51,550 nucleotides of DNA from the NCBI GenBank assembly GCA_964453655.1, contig CAYVSP010000002.1, forward strand, positions 1-51,550, written 5' to 3'. Made by a program: the position numbers and the translations under genes. This document shows positions 39,532-48,258 of the stretch, in pieces; position 1 is the first letter of the stretch, and each line of letters opens with the position of its first letter. This DNA is from CAYVSP01 sp964453655 (GTDB lineage Bacteria > Patescibacteriota > Saccharimonadia > Saccharimonadales > CAYVSP01). The notes beneath the pieces are model-generated. The model ran no database searches. It was given only the letters and a program-made list of their open reading frames with translations, and was not told where the DNA came from.

Positions 39532-41322
39532 ATGACGGTCTTATCCTCAAGCATCCAACAACAGGTTGAATCCAACTTGGTACAGAATAAGCTTATCACT
39601 AAATCAGAGCTTGATACTCTGCATCAAAAAGCTAGCGAGGAAAATGCGCCGCTATTGTCACTACTAGTTAGTGGAGATCACATAACCAATGAGCAGTTAA
39701 CTAAGTCAATCGCCCATGTCACTAAAGTGCCGTATGTGAACCTGAGCAACGCTCAAGTCGATCCGGAAGTGTTGGCATTATTGCCGCAGGAATTGGCTGA
39801 ACGCTACATGGCCGTACCACTTGGTGAAATGCAACACCGTTTAGCTGTAGCTATGCTTGATGCCGACAACGTCCAAGCAGTTGATTTTCTGGCTAACAAA
39901 ATAGGACGGCCGCTAAAGGTGTACGCAGCTAGCGAAGAAGGCATACGAAGTGTGCTTAAACAATATAAGGCGCAAATAAGCACTGAACTTACCAATGAGT
40001 TGGGTGACCAGAAAGAACTTGAGGAGTTGGTAGTTAATAATAAGCAGCCTGCAGAAGAAGACATAAACACGCTCGCCCAAGATTCTCCAATTAGCAAAGT
40101 ATTAAGCTCTATCTTAGAATATGCTGCTGCACATAGGGCAAGCGATATCCACATTGAACCTCACGAAAAGGAACTAAGAATACGTTGTCGGATTGACGGG
40201 GTGCTCAGGGAGATCATGAAACTACCTAAAAGCAGCGAACCGCCGATAGTTTCGCGCATAAAGATTTTATCTAACCTTAAGATCGATGAGCACCGCATTC
40301 CTCAAGACGGACAATTTACCATCAAGGTTGGTGGACACAATATTGATCTGCGTATTGCTATCTCGCCAACCGTTTGGGGGGAGCAGATTGTTATACGTTT
40401 GCTTGATAAAACTGGTACCAGTTTTCAACTAGAAGAAATGGGTTACGTGGGGCGGTCCCTACGTCTTATAAGAGAGGGTCTAAAACGTCCCAATGGCATG
40501 GTATTAACCTCAGGTCCAACTGGCTCGGGTAAGTCGACTTCTATGTACGCACTTCTGCAAGAGATAAAAGATGAGAGTATCAATATTGTTACGCTTGAAG
40601 ACCCGGTTGAATACAAGATTGAAGGGGTCAATCAAATACAGGTGAATACTGATGTTGGCCTTACATTTGCAACAGGACTGCGCTCCATTCTGCGTCAGGA
40701 TCCAAACGTGATCATGGTGGGTGAAATACGAGATAAAGAAACTGCCACACTGGCTGTTCAGGCAGCGCTAACAGGGCATCTGGTCTTCAGCACGCTTCAC
40801 ACTAACTCAGCCGCCGGTATTTTGCCAAGGCTGCTAGACATGGGCATTGAGCCGTTTTTAATTGCCAGCACAGTTCATACCGTTATTGGACAGCGCTTGG
40901 TGCGTCGAATCCCTGAAACAAATAAAAAGAGTTACCAGTCGGATCATACCGAAACTGAAGCTATACATGCCACGCTGGACCACTTACTACCGGCAAGTGA
41001 AGCTGACATTAAGAAGGTAAGCCAAGATTTAGGACAAACAACCTTGCCCTTGAAAGGCCAAAACGCTTATACTTTGTTCAAGGGCGAGGACAGTCCTGAT
41101 AGCCCGGGGGGCTATAAGGGTCGTATGGGCCTATACGAAGTGTTTGAGGTGACTAATGCTATCCAGGATCTTATTTTGAAACGATCCACTAGCAACGAGA
41201 TTCAAAAAGCGGCACAGACGCAAGGAATGGTTACCATGCGAGAAGACGGATACCTAAAGGCACTGGCAGGACACACAACCCTAGCAGAAGTTAATAGAGT
41301 AGCAGCACTGGATAGTGCATGA
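39532..41322 (+). CDS. pilB: Type IV pilus extension ATPase PilB
   Basis: 596 residues. An N-terminal GspE-type domain (about 1-150) precedes the hexameric ATPase domain with Walker A GPTGSGKS (328-335), Asp box (ASDIHIEPHEKELRIRCRID), Walker B NVIMVGEIRDKETA and His box LTGHLVFSTLHTNSA. It powers pilus assembly. The tetracysteine zinc motif usual after the His box is missing: GQRLVRRIPETNKK takes the place of the first CxxC and the second pair before GYKGRMGLYE is also absent. Confidence 0.93.
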   Translation: MTVLSSSIQQQVESNLVQNKLITKSELDTLHQKASEENAPLLSLLVSGDHITNEQLTKSIAHVTKVPYVNLSNAQVDPEVLALLPQELAERYMAVPLGEMQHRLAVAMLDADNVQAVDFLANKIGRPLKVYAASEEGIRSVLKQYKAQISTELTNELGDQKELEELVVNNKQPAEEDINTLAQDSPISKVLSSILEYAAAHRASDIHIEPHEKELRIRCRIDGVLREIMKLPKSSEPPIVSRIKILSNLKIDEHRIPQDGQFTIKVGGHNIDLRIAISPTVWGEQIVIRLLDKTGTSFQLEEMGYVGRSLRLIREGLKRPNGMVLTSGPTGSGKSTSMYALLQEIKDESINIVTLEDPVEYKIEGVNQIQVNTDVGLTFATGLRSILRQDPNVIMVGEIRDKETATLAVQAALTGHLVFSTLHTNSAAGILPRLLDMGIEPFLIASTVHTVIGQRLVRRIPETNKKSYQSDHTETEAIHATLDHLLPASEADIKKVSQDLGQTTLPLKGQNAYTLFKGEDSPDSPGGYKGRMGLYEVFEVTNAIQDLILKRSTSNEIQKAAQTQGMVTMREDGYLKALAGHTTLAEVNRVAALDSA

Positions 41323-41354
41323 AACTAATACGAAAAGGATAGGTGGGAACACAA

Positions 41355-42422
41355 ATGCAAGGCCAACCACGAATAGAAGTACTACTGGAAGAAGTTATAA
41401 AGCGCAAAGCTTCAGACATTCATCTTCAAGTAGGATTGCCGCCGATGTTGAGAGTAGACGGGGCTTTGACGGCTGTTAGCGCAGCAGAGCCGCTCACCGA
41501 AGAAGCTGTTGAAGCGCTTATTTTTGCCATTTTGGATGAAGACCAAAAGCAAATACTACTTAAAGATAAGGAATTTGACTTCAGCTTTGCTTTTGGTGAT
41601 CTTGGCCGATTTCGAGTAAACGCCTTCCATGAACGTGGCAACCTAGCGGCCGCTCTGCGCCTTATTCCAAACGAAATTCTGTCTATTGAACAGCTTGGCC
41701 TACCGCCAGTTTTCAATAAGTTTGCTGACTATCCAAGAGGGCTAGTGCTGGTTACCGGTCCAACCGGCTCAGGTAAGTCAACCACCTTGGCAGCCATTAT
41801 TCACAAGATAAATACGGAGCGGGCAGCTCATATTATTACCATTGAAGATCCGATTGAATTTACTCACAAGAGTAATAAATCGGTTATTGTGCAACGTGAA
41901 GTCCACTATGATACTTATTCTTTCTCGGCCGCTTTGCGTAGTAGCCTTCGTGAAGACCCTGACGTGGTGCTGATCGGCGAAATGCGAGATCTTGAAACCA
42001 TTGCAGCTGCTATAACCATAGCTGAAACCGGACACCTCGTATTGGCAACCCTGCACACCAACGGAGCAGCTCAGAGTATTGATCGCATGATTGATGTTTT
42101 TCCACCTCATCAGCAGCCACAAATACGAGCCCAACTGGGAAACATTTTAATGGCGATCGGTTCACAGCGCTTATTGCCGGCGATTGGCGGAGGACGTATC
42201 GCCGCAGCTGAAGTGTTGATAGCTACTCCTGCGGTACGCAATATTATTAGGGAAGGTAAAAGCCACCAGCTAGAGGCGGTTATTCAAACTGGGGCTGAAT
42301 TTGGCATGCAATCAATGGATAAAACCTTAGTTAGCTTAATTCACAACGGAACTGTTACGTACGAAGAAGCCCGAAACGTGGCTGTTGACATCGAGGAACT
42401 TGATCGCTTAATGCGAGGATAA
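41355..42422 (+). CDS. pilT: Pilus retraction ATPase PilT
   Basis: 355 residues from the ATG at 41355, chosen because AGGTGG (41341-41346) lies eight bases before it; a GTG at 41343 overlaps that site. PilT powers retraction and twitching. The features are KASDIHLQVGLPPMLRVDG, Walker A GPTGSGKSTTLA (near 135), Walker B DVVLIGEMRDLETI, and His box ETGHLVLATLHTNGA. The C-terminal AIRNLIREGK-type sequence (here VRNIIREGKSHQLEAVIQTG) is also typical. Confidence 0.94.
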   Translation: MQGQPRIEVLLEEVIKRKASDIHLQVGLPPMLRVDGALTAVSAAEPLTEEAVEALIFAILDEDQKQILLKDKEFDFSFAFGDLGRFRVNAFHERGNLAAALRLIPNEILSIEQLGLPPVFNKFADYPRGLVLVTGPTGSGKSTTLAAIIHKINTERAAHIITIEDPIEFTHKSNKSVIVQREVHYDTYSFSAALRSSLREDPDVVLIGEMRDLETIAAAITIAETGHLVLATLHTNGAAQSIDRMIDVFPPHQQPQIRAQLGNILMAIGSQRLLPAIGGGRIAAAEVLIATPAVRNIIREGKSHQLEAVIQTGAEFGMQSMDKTLVSLIHNGTVTYEEARNVAVDIEELDRLMRG

Positions 42423-42424
42423 TT

Positions 42425-43645
42425 ATGCTGACTTTCGAATATGTTGCGCGGGATGCCGCCTCCGGCCAAAAGATAAAATCTGAGCTTCAAGCCGATAATG
42501 AACAGACTGCTGCAAAAATGCTGAAAGAGCAAGGCCTATCACCGATTGAAATTAGCGCCCAGAAAGAAAGCAGTGGGGGATTACTGGGGCGTTATACACA
42601 TAGAATAAAAGCAAAAGACAAGATCCTATTTTCGCGCCAGCTGGCTACACTTATCAACGCTGGTCTGCCACTAGTGCAAAGTTTGCGAAGCGTGGGACAA
42701 CAGGCCACAAATAAAAAATTCAAGATTATCATTAACAAAATAATAACGGACATTGAAGCTGGCTCGGCTCTATCTGTCGCTCTTGGGAGATATCCGGAGG
42801 TTTTTAATCAGGTTTACATCAGCCTGATTGCAGCTGGTGAAACATCAGGTACACTGGATGCTGCTTTAGAGCGTTTGGCCTCACAACAAGAAAAAGACGC
42901 TGAGATACTCAGCAAAGTTAGGGGTGCTATGGTCTACCCAATCATTGTTTTGGTAGTAATGTTTGTAGTGGTTGGCTTTATGATAATAAAAGTTCTACCA
43001 CAAGTGGAGATTTTATATAAGGGCATACCTGGCGCTACACTACCTATACTTACTAGAGTACTTTTGGCAGTATCTCACGCGCTTTCAAAATTCTGGTGGG
43101 TTTTTGTTATTTTTGCAGTCTTGGCTATCTTTTTCGGTTCACGTTGGGCCAGAACAATAGGTGGGCGTAGCATCGTCGATAAATTTAAGATGAGGGGTTG
43201 GCCAATAGGGCCACTATTTATGAAGCTTTACATGGCTAGATTTGCTCGTACAGCGCAAACTTTAGTGGCCAGTGGCGTACCACTTATTCAGATGCTGGAA
43301 ATTACTGGTAAATCAATAAATAACGTGCATATTGAAAAATCAATACATAATGCCATTGAAAAGGTCAAAGGCGGTAAGGCATTATCAGACTCTATTCAAG
43401 GCGATAAAAACTTTCTTGAGCTCGTTCCTAATATGCTGAGAGTAGGTGAACAATCAGGTGCTATCGAGCAGATGTTTGGCAAAACAGCTGACTATTATGA
43501 AAGAGAAGTAGACAATGAGATTAAGACCGTATCTACGATTATTGAACCAGTTATGATGATTATCTTAGGAGTCTTTGCCTTTATGATAGTAGCAGCCGTT
43601 CTTTTGCCAATATACGGCCTAGCCGGTAAAACCATTATTAAATAA
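42425..43645 (+). CDS. pilC: Pilus platform protein PilC
   Basis: 406 residues, a GspF/PilC protein: an N-terminal ETAAKMLKEQGLSPIEI-type domain, two repeated cytoplasmic four-helix domains (about 70-190, with FSRQLATLINAGLPLVQSL, and 270-390, with FARTAQTLVASGVPLIQML), and three membrane segments (about 170-195, 218-240 and 375-402). It is the inner-membrane platform on which PilB and PilT act. It starts two bases after pilT. Confidence 0.95.
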   Translation: MLTFEYVARDAASGQKIKSELQADNEQTAAKMLKEQGLSPIEISAQKESSGGLLGRYTHRIKAKDKILFSRQLATLINAGLPLVQSLRSVGQQATNKKFKIIINKIITDIEAGSALSVALGRYPEVFNQVYISLIAAGETSGTLDAALERLASQQEKDAEILSKVRGAMVYPIIVLVVMFVVVGFMIIKVLPQVEILYKGIPGATLPILTRVLLAVSHALSKFWWVFVIFAVLAIFFGSRWARTIGGRSIVDKFKMRGWPIGPLFMKLYMARFARTAQTLVASGVPLIQMLEITGKSINNVHIEKSIHNAIEKVKGGKALSDSIQGDKNFLELVPNMLRVGEQSGAIEQMFGKTADYYEREVDNEIKTVSTIIEPVMMIILGVFAFMIVAAVLLPIYGLAGKTIIK

Positions 43646-43662
43646 TGCCTGTGGACAAACTG

Positions 43663-43691
43663 TTGCTTTTTTTGTTAACACCCCGTAGTAT
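43663..43691 (+). promoter_or_regulatory. Promoter of the major pilin gene
   Basis: TTGCTT (43663-43668), 17-nt spacer, TAGTAT (43686-43691). It gives the pilin its own transcript, as usual for a highly produced subunit. Confidence 0.6.
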
Positions 43692-43738
43692 GGCAAGCAT
43701 AAGCATTAAATAAATAAGTGCAAAGGGGGCATTTGCAA

Positions 43739-44242
43739 ATGCTGAAACAAATTAGAAAAAATAACGAAGGCTTTACAATTATTGAAGTCTTGATTGTATT
43801 GGCCATCGCCGCGTTGATTCTACTCATCGTGTTCTTGGCTGTTCCAGCGCTACAGCGCAATTCGCGTAATACACAGAGAAATAATGATGTTGCTGCTGTT
43901 TTGGCGGCAGCTTCAAACGCATCTACCAATAATAACGGTGCAATAGTAACGACGACTTGCGGTGCCGCAAATCCTTATAGTTTTGGAACAGGCACCACTA
44001 CTACTTGTCCTGTTACGGGCAGTGTAAAAACCGAATACAATCTGGGTTACTACTCGGCAAAGCCAGTAATCGCGACTGGAGCACAGAGTGCGCTTACTAC
44101 AGACACTATTACACTTGTTACTGGTGCTAAGTGTACGACTCCCATTGATGGAACGACCGCAGTAGGTAGCACCCGCCAAATAGCAGTGCAGTATATGTTC
44201 GAGCCTAACAGTACTTTGACTGCTACCTGCAAAGACAGTTAG
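43739..44242 (+). CDS. pilA: Type IV pilin (major subunit candidate)
   Basis: 167 residues from the ATG at 43739, preceded by AAAGGGGG. The prepilin leader KQIRKNNEG is cleaved before FTIIEVLIVLAIAALILLIV, with glycine at -1 and glutamate at +5. The long hydrophobic helix is followed by an outer domain with two or more cysteines (TTTCPVTG, GAKCTT, LTATCKDS) that could pair. It has its own promoter and a strong terminator-like hairpin after it, fitting the major pilin. Confidence 0.9.
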   Translation: MLKQIRKNNEGFTIIEVLIVLAIAALILLIVFLAVPALQRNSRNTQRNNDVAAVLAAASNASTNNNGAIVTTTCGAANPYSFGTGTTTTCPVTGSVKTEYNLGYYSAKPVIATGAQSALTTDTITLVTGAKCTTPIDGTTAVGSTRQIAVQYMFEPNSTLTATCKDS

Positions 44243-44269
44243 ACGAAGATTCTAGCTTAGAACCAAGTC

Positions 44270-44294
44270 AAACGGGCTCTCACTGAGCCCGTTT
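44270..44294 (+). terminator. Hairpin after the pilin gene
   Basis: AAACGGGCTC (44270-44279) and GAGCCCGTTT (44285-44294) form a perfect 10-bp stem with a five-base loop. The run of T after it is short, so it may stabilise or end the pilin mRNA. Confidence 0.65.
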
Positions 44295-44305
44295 GCTTAT
44301 CGTGA

Positions 44306-44311
44306 TAAGAT
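44306..44311 (+). promoter_or_regulatory. Possible -10 box for the prepilin peptidase
   Basis: TAAGAT ends seven bases before the ATG at 44319. No good -35 is seen. Confidence 0.3.
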
Positions 44312-44318
44312 AACTCTA

Positions 44319-45146
44319 ATGGTTTATTTGATTTTACTACTGCTGGGATTATGCCTAGGTAGCTTTGTTAATGCGCTTGTTTGGCGCACACACGAACAAA
44401 GTTTAGTTAAGCCTAAAAAACAGCGCCCAAAAAACCTGTCTATTATAAATGGGCGTTCAATGTGTCCACATTGCCGGCACACATTAGCAAGTAAGGATCT
44501 TATCCCTCTTTTATCATGGCTGAGTCTAAGAGGCAAGTGCCGCTACTGTCACAAAAAAATTGAGGATAGCCCGTTGGTTGAACTGACATTGCCAATACTA
44601 TTTGTTATGTCTTATCTGTATTGGCCGCTTAGCTTTGATAAAGAGGGTATTACGCTGTTCTGTCTGTGGCTCATTTTTCTAGCTGGTTTTCTGGCACTAG
44701 CTGCGTACGACCTAAAATGGATGCTACTTCCAAATAAGATTATATATCCGCTAATCTGTCTGTCTACTGTTCAGGTTTTGCTTATAACGCTAGTTTATAA
44801 TGGCGGATGGCCTGCGCTCTTTTCAGCTTTTTGGGGTATAGTCGTGTTGGCAGGTTTATTTTACGTTCTTTTTCAAGTGTCAGGTGGCAAATGGATTGGT
44901 GGTGGTGATGTCAAGCTGGGTATAATACTAGGGCTTGTTGTAGGTGGACCAGGTAATGCTTTGTTGCTTCTCTTTCTTGCCTCCTTAATGGGCACAGTTT
45001 CAGCTCTACCCATTATATTCAGGGGTAAAGCCAAACGTACTACACGTATCCCGTTCGGACCTTTTTTGTTAACGGCGACGATAATTGTCTATCTTTTTGG
45101 CATTGGCATTATTAACTGGTACAAACACAAACTACTTCTGTATTAA
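44319..45146 (+). CDS. pilD: Prepilin peptidase
   Basis: 275 residues. An N-terminal methylase-type part with two CxxC pairs (C49, C52, C74, C77) and an integral membrane aspartic protease part with DLKWMLLPNKI (first aspartate) and GGGDVKLGIILG (second aspartate, GxGD). About seven or eight membrane segments. It cleaves leaders of pilin and minor pilins encoded on both sides and may methylate the new N-terminus. Confidence 0.94.
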   Translation: MVYLILLLLGLCLGSFVNALVWRTHEQSLVKPKKQRPKNLSIINGRSMCPHCRHTLASKDLIPLLSWLSLRGKCRYCHKKIEDSPLVELTLPILFVMSYLYWPLSFDKEGITLFCLWLIFLAGFLALAAYDLKWMLLPNKIIYPLICLSTVQVLLITLVYNGGWPALFSAFWGIVVLAGLFYVLFQVSGGKWIGGGDVKLGIILGLVVGGPGNALLLLFLASLMGTVSALPIIFRGKAKRTTRIPFGPFLLTATIIVYLFGIGIINWYKHKLLLY

Positions 45147-45151
45147 CTCCT

Positions 45152-45180
45152 GGCTTCGCCTATGCTTATGTTTTATAATC
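45152..45180 (+). promoter_or_regulatory. Possible promoter of the minor pilin genes
   Basis: TGGCTT (45152-45157), 17-nt spacer, TATAAT (45175-45180). Confidence 0.45.
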
Positions 45181-45208
45181 TTAGGAGGAGAACTTTGAGC
45201 ATTCCTTT

Positions 45209-45976
45209 GTGACATGCTCGAATGCCCAGTATGGAAAAACAATGATGTTCTATATTAAAAAACACATCTCACAAACAGGTTACACAATAGTTGAAACAAT
45301 GATTTTTCTGGCAGTTACAAGTGCGCTTTTTGTTAGCGCCATGCTGCTTATCAACGGCCAACAAAGAAAAACTGAGTTTTCAACGACGGTGCGTGATTTT
45401 GATTCCAAACTGCAGAGCGTTATCACTAATGTCTCAAACGGTTACTATAATGGTGCCGGTAGTATTCGCTGCCAACTATCTGGAAGTACTCTTTTAATAA
45501 CTACCATAAATCCTCATCAGGGGCAAAACGGTGATTGTACCTTTTTAGGCCAATACATTACTTTGGCACCAACCCAAGACAAATTTACTATTACAAGTGT
45601 TGCGGGAATTCGTCGTACAGCCGGTAAAGAAATCACTGACTTATCTAGTGCAAACGTGACACAAATCACCCAGACACGCCAAGACTACGTTCTTCCTCAG
45701 GGTATAACAGCGACAATGACCTTGGCAGATTCTACAAAAACACCAATTAATAATACGCTTGCCATTATGACTAACTTAAGACCATATAATGGAAATAACC
45801 TAGCCTCCGGTTCTAACCAGGTAGATTTTTGGGCTGATCCAGGAACATTTACAGGCAGCCCAAATCCAAGCAAAGGCATACAAGTATGCATGACCGACGG
45901 TCAGCAGCAGGGTGTTATTCTTTTAAATGCTGCTTCAACAACTGTCACAACGGGTGATGGAGGTTCATGCCCATGA
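45209..45976 (+). CDS. Minor pilin / pseudopilin 1
   Basis: 255 residues from GTG at 45209, or 244 from ATG at 45242. The prepilin site is QTG before YTIVETMIFLAVTSALFVSA, with Glu at +5. The outer part is long and Thr/Ser-rich with cysteines (SIRCQLSGS, GDCTFLGQY, GIQVCMTDG). The GTG overlaps the stop of a five-codon leader ORF (TTG at 45195, TGA at 45210-45212) placed after AGGAGGAG, so either start is possible. The 13-residue leader from ATG 45242 is the more usual length. Confidence 0.75.
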   Translation: MTCSNAQYGKTMMFYIKKHISQTGYTIVETMIFLAVTSALFVSAMLLINGQQRKTEFSTTVRDFDSKLQSVITNVSNGYYNGAGSIRCQLSGSTLLITTINPHQGQNGDCTFLGQYITLAPTQDKFTITSVAGIRRTAGKEITDLSSANVTQITQTRQDYVLPQGITATMTLADSTKTPINNTLAIMTNLRPYNGNNLASGSNQVDFWADPGTFTGSPNPSKGIQVCMTDGQQQGVILLNAASTTVTTGDGGSCP

Positions 45977-46395
45977 GGATGCCCAGGGAACTTACTGACA
46001 TCAATAATGCCGGCGACACTATTATTGAAGTCCTAATTGCCATTGCAGTAGTTAGTCTATTGATCAGTGGGGCCTACGTTCTTTCTAACCGGAGTTCCAA
46101 GGGAATAAGAATGTCTCAAGAACACGGCGAAGCTCTGAAATATGCAGAAGCACAGCTTGAGCAGACAAAGGCGGCGATAGAAAATAGCGGCGCTTCATCT
46201 TTACCAGCAGTTCCTTTTTGCTTCATAAGCGGCACAGCAACTACTGTGAGTGGTACTAATTGCGACACAAGTACACCTGTCCCATATTCGCAAGCCGTGA
46301 CTACTCCATCAGTCAACGATTATAAAGTAACTATTACGTGGCCGGGTGTCATACAAACTCAGGATAGTGTGGAACTGGACTATAGGGCACAATAA
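45973..46395 (+). CDS. Minor pilin / pseudopilin 2
   Basis: 140 residues from the ATG at 45973, which overlaps the upstream stop as ATGA and lies nine bases after GGAGG; an ATG at 45967 is too close to that site. The cleavage site is NNAG before DTIIEVLIAIAVVSLLIS, with Glu at +5 and an acidic first residue in place of Phe. A short outer domain has two cysteines (PFCFISG, GTNCDTS). Similar to PilV/GspI-type minor pilins in length. Confidence 0.8.
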   Translation: MRMPRELTDINNAGDTIIEVLIAIAVVSLLISGAYVLSNRSSKGIRMSQEHGEALKYAEAQLEQTKAAIENSGASSLPAVPFCFISGTATTVSGTNCDTSTPVPYSQAVTTPSVNDYKVTITWPGVIQTQDSVELDYRAQ

Positions 46396-47081
46396 TGAAA
46401 AAACGACGAACCCAAAGTGGCTTTACCATAATAGAAATGTTGATTGCAACGGTTGTATTTTCATTGGTTCTACTGATTCTGAGCTTTGGTATTATTCAAA
46501 TTGGTAGAGCCTATTATAAAGGCACCATACAGTCCCGAACGCAGGAGACGGCTAGAAATATAATAGACGAAATAAGCCGTGGCATTCAGTATAGCGGTGA
46601 AACCATAATGACTACGCAGCCTGATAGTTTGAATCCCGCTTCTTGTGGCCCCAGCTATTCGTCAGCAAAGCAAGGCTGTAGATATGGTTTTTGCATCAAT
46701 GGCATTGGCTACGACTACATTATGGATATGCAACTGGATCATCAGCCGGTACCTGATCCTGCAAACCAAAGGCCATACGTTCTTATAAGTTATCCGGTCT
46801 CACAAGGTTGCAACCTTGGTGGCTATACAGTCCAAAGCCCAGCCGCGGCGTCTGCTTTTAGTGGAGCAAAGGAGCGGCTGGGGTTTGGTATGAAGCTTAT
46901 AGAGCTTGACGTCGAGGGCTCTAATAATATCTACACAATTACTGTTGGAGTTGCTACGGGGCAGCGAGATTTATTCAGCCCTGCAGCCCCGTCCATTGGC
47001 AATACCTGCAAAGGAAGTACTGGTAACGCCTATTGTGCTACTTCCATACTCACCACGACGGTTGAAAGGAGAGTACACTAA
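46395..47081 (+). CDS. Minor pilin / pseudopilin 3 (PilW/GspJ-like)
   Basis: 228 residues. Leader KKRRTQSG before FTIIEMLIATVVFSLVLLIL, Glu at +5. The outer domain begins with a helix (ETARNIIDEISRGIQYSG) typical of PilW/GspJ proteins and has several cysteines (ASCGPSYSSAKQGCRYGFC). The ATG overlaps the upstream TAA by one base, so it is coupled to pseudopilin 2. Confidence 0.82.
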   Translation: MKKRRTQSGFTIIEMLIATVVFSLVLLILSFGIIQIGRAYYKGTIQSRTQETARNIIDEISRGIQYSGETIMTTQPDSLNPASCGPSYSSAKQGCRYGFCINGIGYDYIMDMQLDHQPVPDPANQRPYVLISYPVSQGCNLGGYTVQSPAAASAFSGAKERLGFGMKLIELDVEGSNNIYTITVGVATGQRDLFSPAAPSIGNTCKGSTGNAYCATSILTTTVERRVH

Positions 47082-47083
47082 AT

Positions 47084-48157
47084 ATGGCTATGCATAAGCG
47101 TAATATTAAAAAATCAATGTTAGACCAAAATGAACAGGGCTTAGTATCTTTTGTTGTAACTATGATCTTGACGGTAGTGTTGTCGCTCATCGTATTAAGC
47201 TTTGCCCAAGTAAGTCGTCGTGAGCAACGTAATGCACTAGATCGCCAATTAAGCACCCAGGCTTCATATGCAGCCGAAAGCGGTATAAATGCAGCTGAAA
47301 CTGTCTTAAATCAGTGGGTAGCAAGTAACGATCCAAGACTAGGAAATGACTATACGACTAAATGTCGTGGTGTAGGTTCTTTTTTGCAAGACTCAGGGTT
47401 ATCACCGACTTCCGATCCGGTTGCTTTGACTGGCAATACGAACGCTTCTTTTACCTGCTTGTTTGTAAACCCAACACCCACCACTATTGAATCCAATCCA
47501 ACAGACACCCAGCGCGTGTTCCAAGTCAAAGCAGCCACTGGCCAAAGTCTAAATAATCTGGCATTTTTCTGGGATGACAATAGTTCAACAAATGACTTTT
47601 CAGGCTGCCCGGCTAGTGGCAGTAATCCCCAGACTTGGCCCCTTATTCCGGGTAGCGCTTGCCATGCTCCAGTTATGCGTATCGAAGTAGTCGATGCCAG
47701 TATTGACGTGAACACAAGCAAATCCTTTTTTGTGTATCCTAAAGCTAGTTCAACTGGATTACTAAGCTATGGAGCTGCCTCGGGCTCAATTGGCACGGCT
47801 GATTGCAGTACCCCAGTTAGTGGAAGACAACACTGCTTGATTAAAATAAACAGTCTACCCAGTGGAACAGACACCTATTATGTACGTGTTCAGCCGGTCT
47901 ATACCACTATGTCTCTGACTATCTGTGGCAGTCAAGCTTGTGACGTCAAACTAATTGGCCAGACTGTCATTGACTCAACCGGTAAGGCTCAAGACGTAGA
48001 ACAGCGTGTGCAAGTGCGTCTGTCGAGGGATCTTTCTGGTAACGGCCCAGCCTTTGGCCTAGCAGGCACTGACAAGGTTTGTAAGAAATTTACAGTTGAT
48101 GGTACCAACCCGCCAGTTGACGTGGGTAATTGCTCAGGCGGGGCTTTTCCTAACTAG
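47084..48157 (+). CDS. PilX-like pilus protein
   Basis: 357 residues. The N-terminus NEQGLVSFVVTMILTVVLSL followed by a helix SYAAESGINAAETVLNQW matches PilX-type proteins, which have a pilin-like helix without a strict Glu at +5. The long outer part is Ser/Thr/Asn-rich with cysteines (FTCLFVNP, DFSGCPASG, GSACHAP). It ends the pilus cluster and may sit at the pilus tip. Confidence 0.78.
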   Translation: MAMHKRNIKKSMLDQNEQGLVSFVVTMILTVVLSLIVLSFAQVSRREQRNALDRQLSTQASYAAESGINAAETVLNQWVASNDPRLGNDYTTKCRGVGSFLQDSGLSPTSDPVALTGNTNASFTCLFVNPTPTTIESNPTDTQRVFQVKAATGQSLNNLAFFWDDNSSTNDFSGCPASGSNPQTWPLIPGSACHAPVMRIEVVDASIDVNTSKSFFVYPKASSTGLLSYGAASGSIGTADCSTPVSGRQHCLIKINSLPSGTDTYYVRVQPVYTTMSLTICGSQACDVKLIGQTVIDSTGKAQDVEQRVQVRLSRDLSGNGPAFGLAGTDKVCKKFTVDGTNPPVDVGNCSGGAFPN

Positions 48158-48186
48158 CCTTGTGGTGAAACTTTTATAGCTTCACG

Positions 48187-48225
48187 CCAAGAAGTCTATT
48201 TCTGCTTATGGACTGGACTTCTTGG
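48187..48225. terminator. Inverted repeat between convergent pilus and xer genes
   Basis: CCAAGAAGTC (48187-48196) and GACTTCTTGG (48216-48225), perfect 10-bp arms with a 19-base loop. It is the only clear intergenic structure between convergent genes in this window and may be a bidirectional terminator. Confidence 0.5.
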
Positions 48226-48258
48226 GTTCGGCATATAATTTCGCTAATCGCTTGATTA

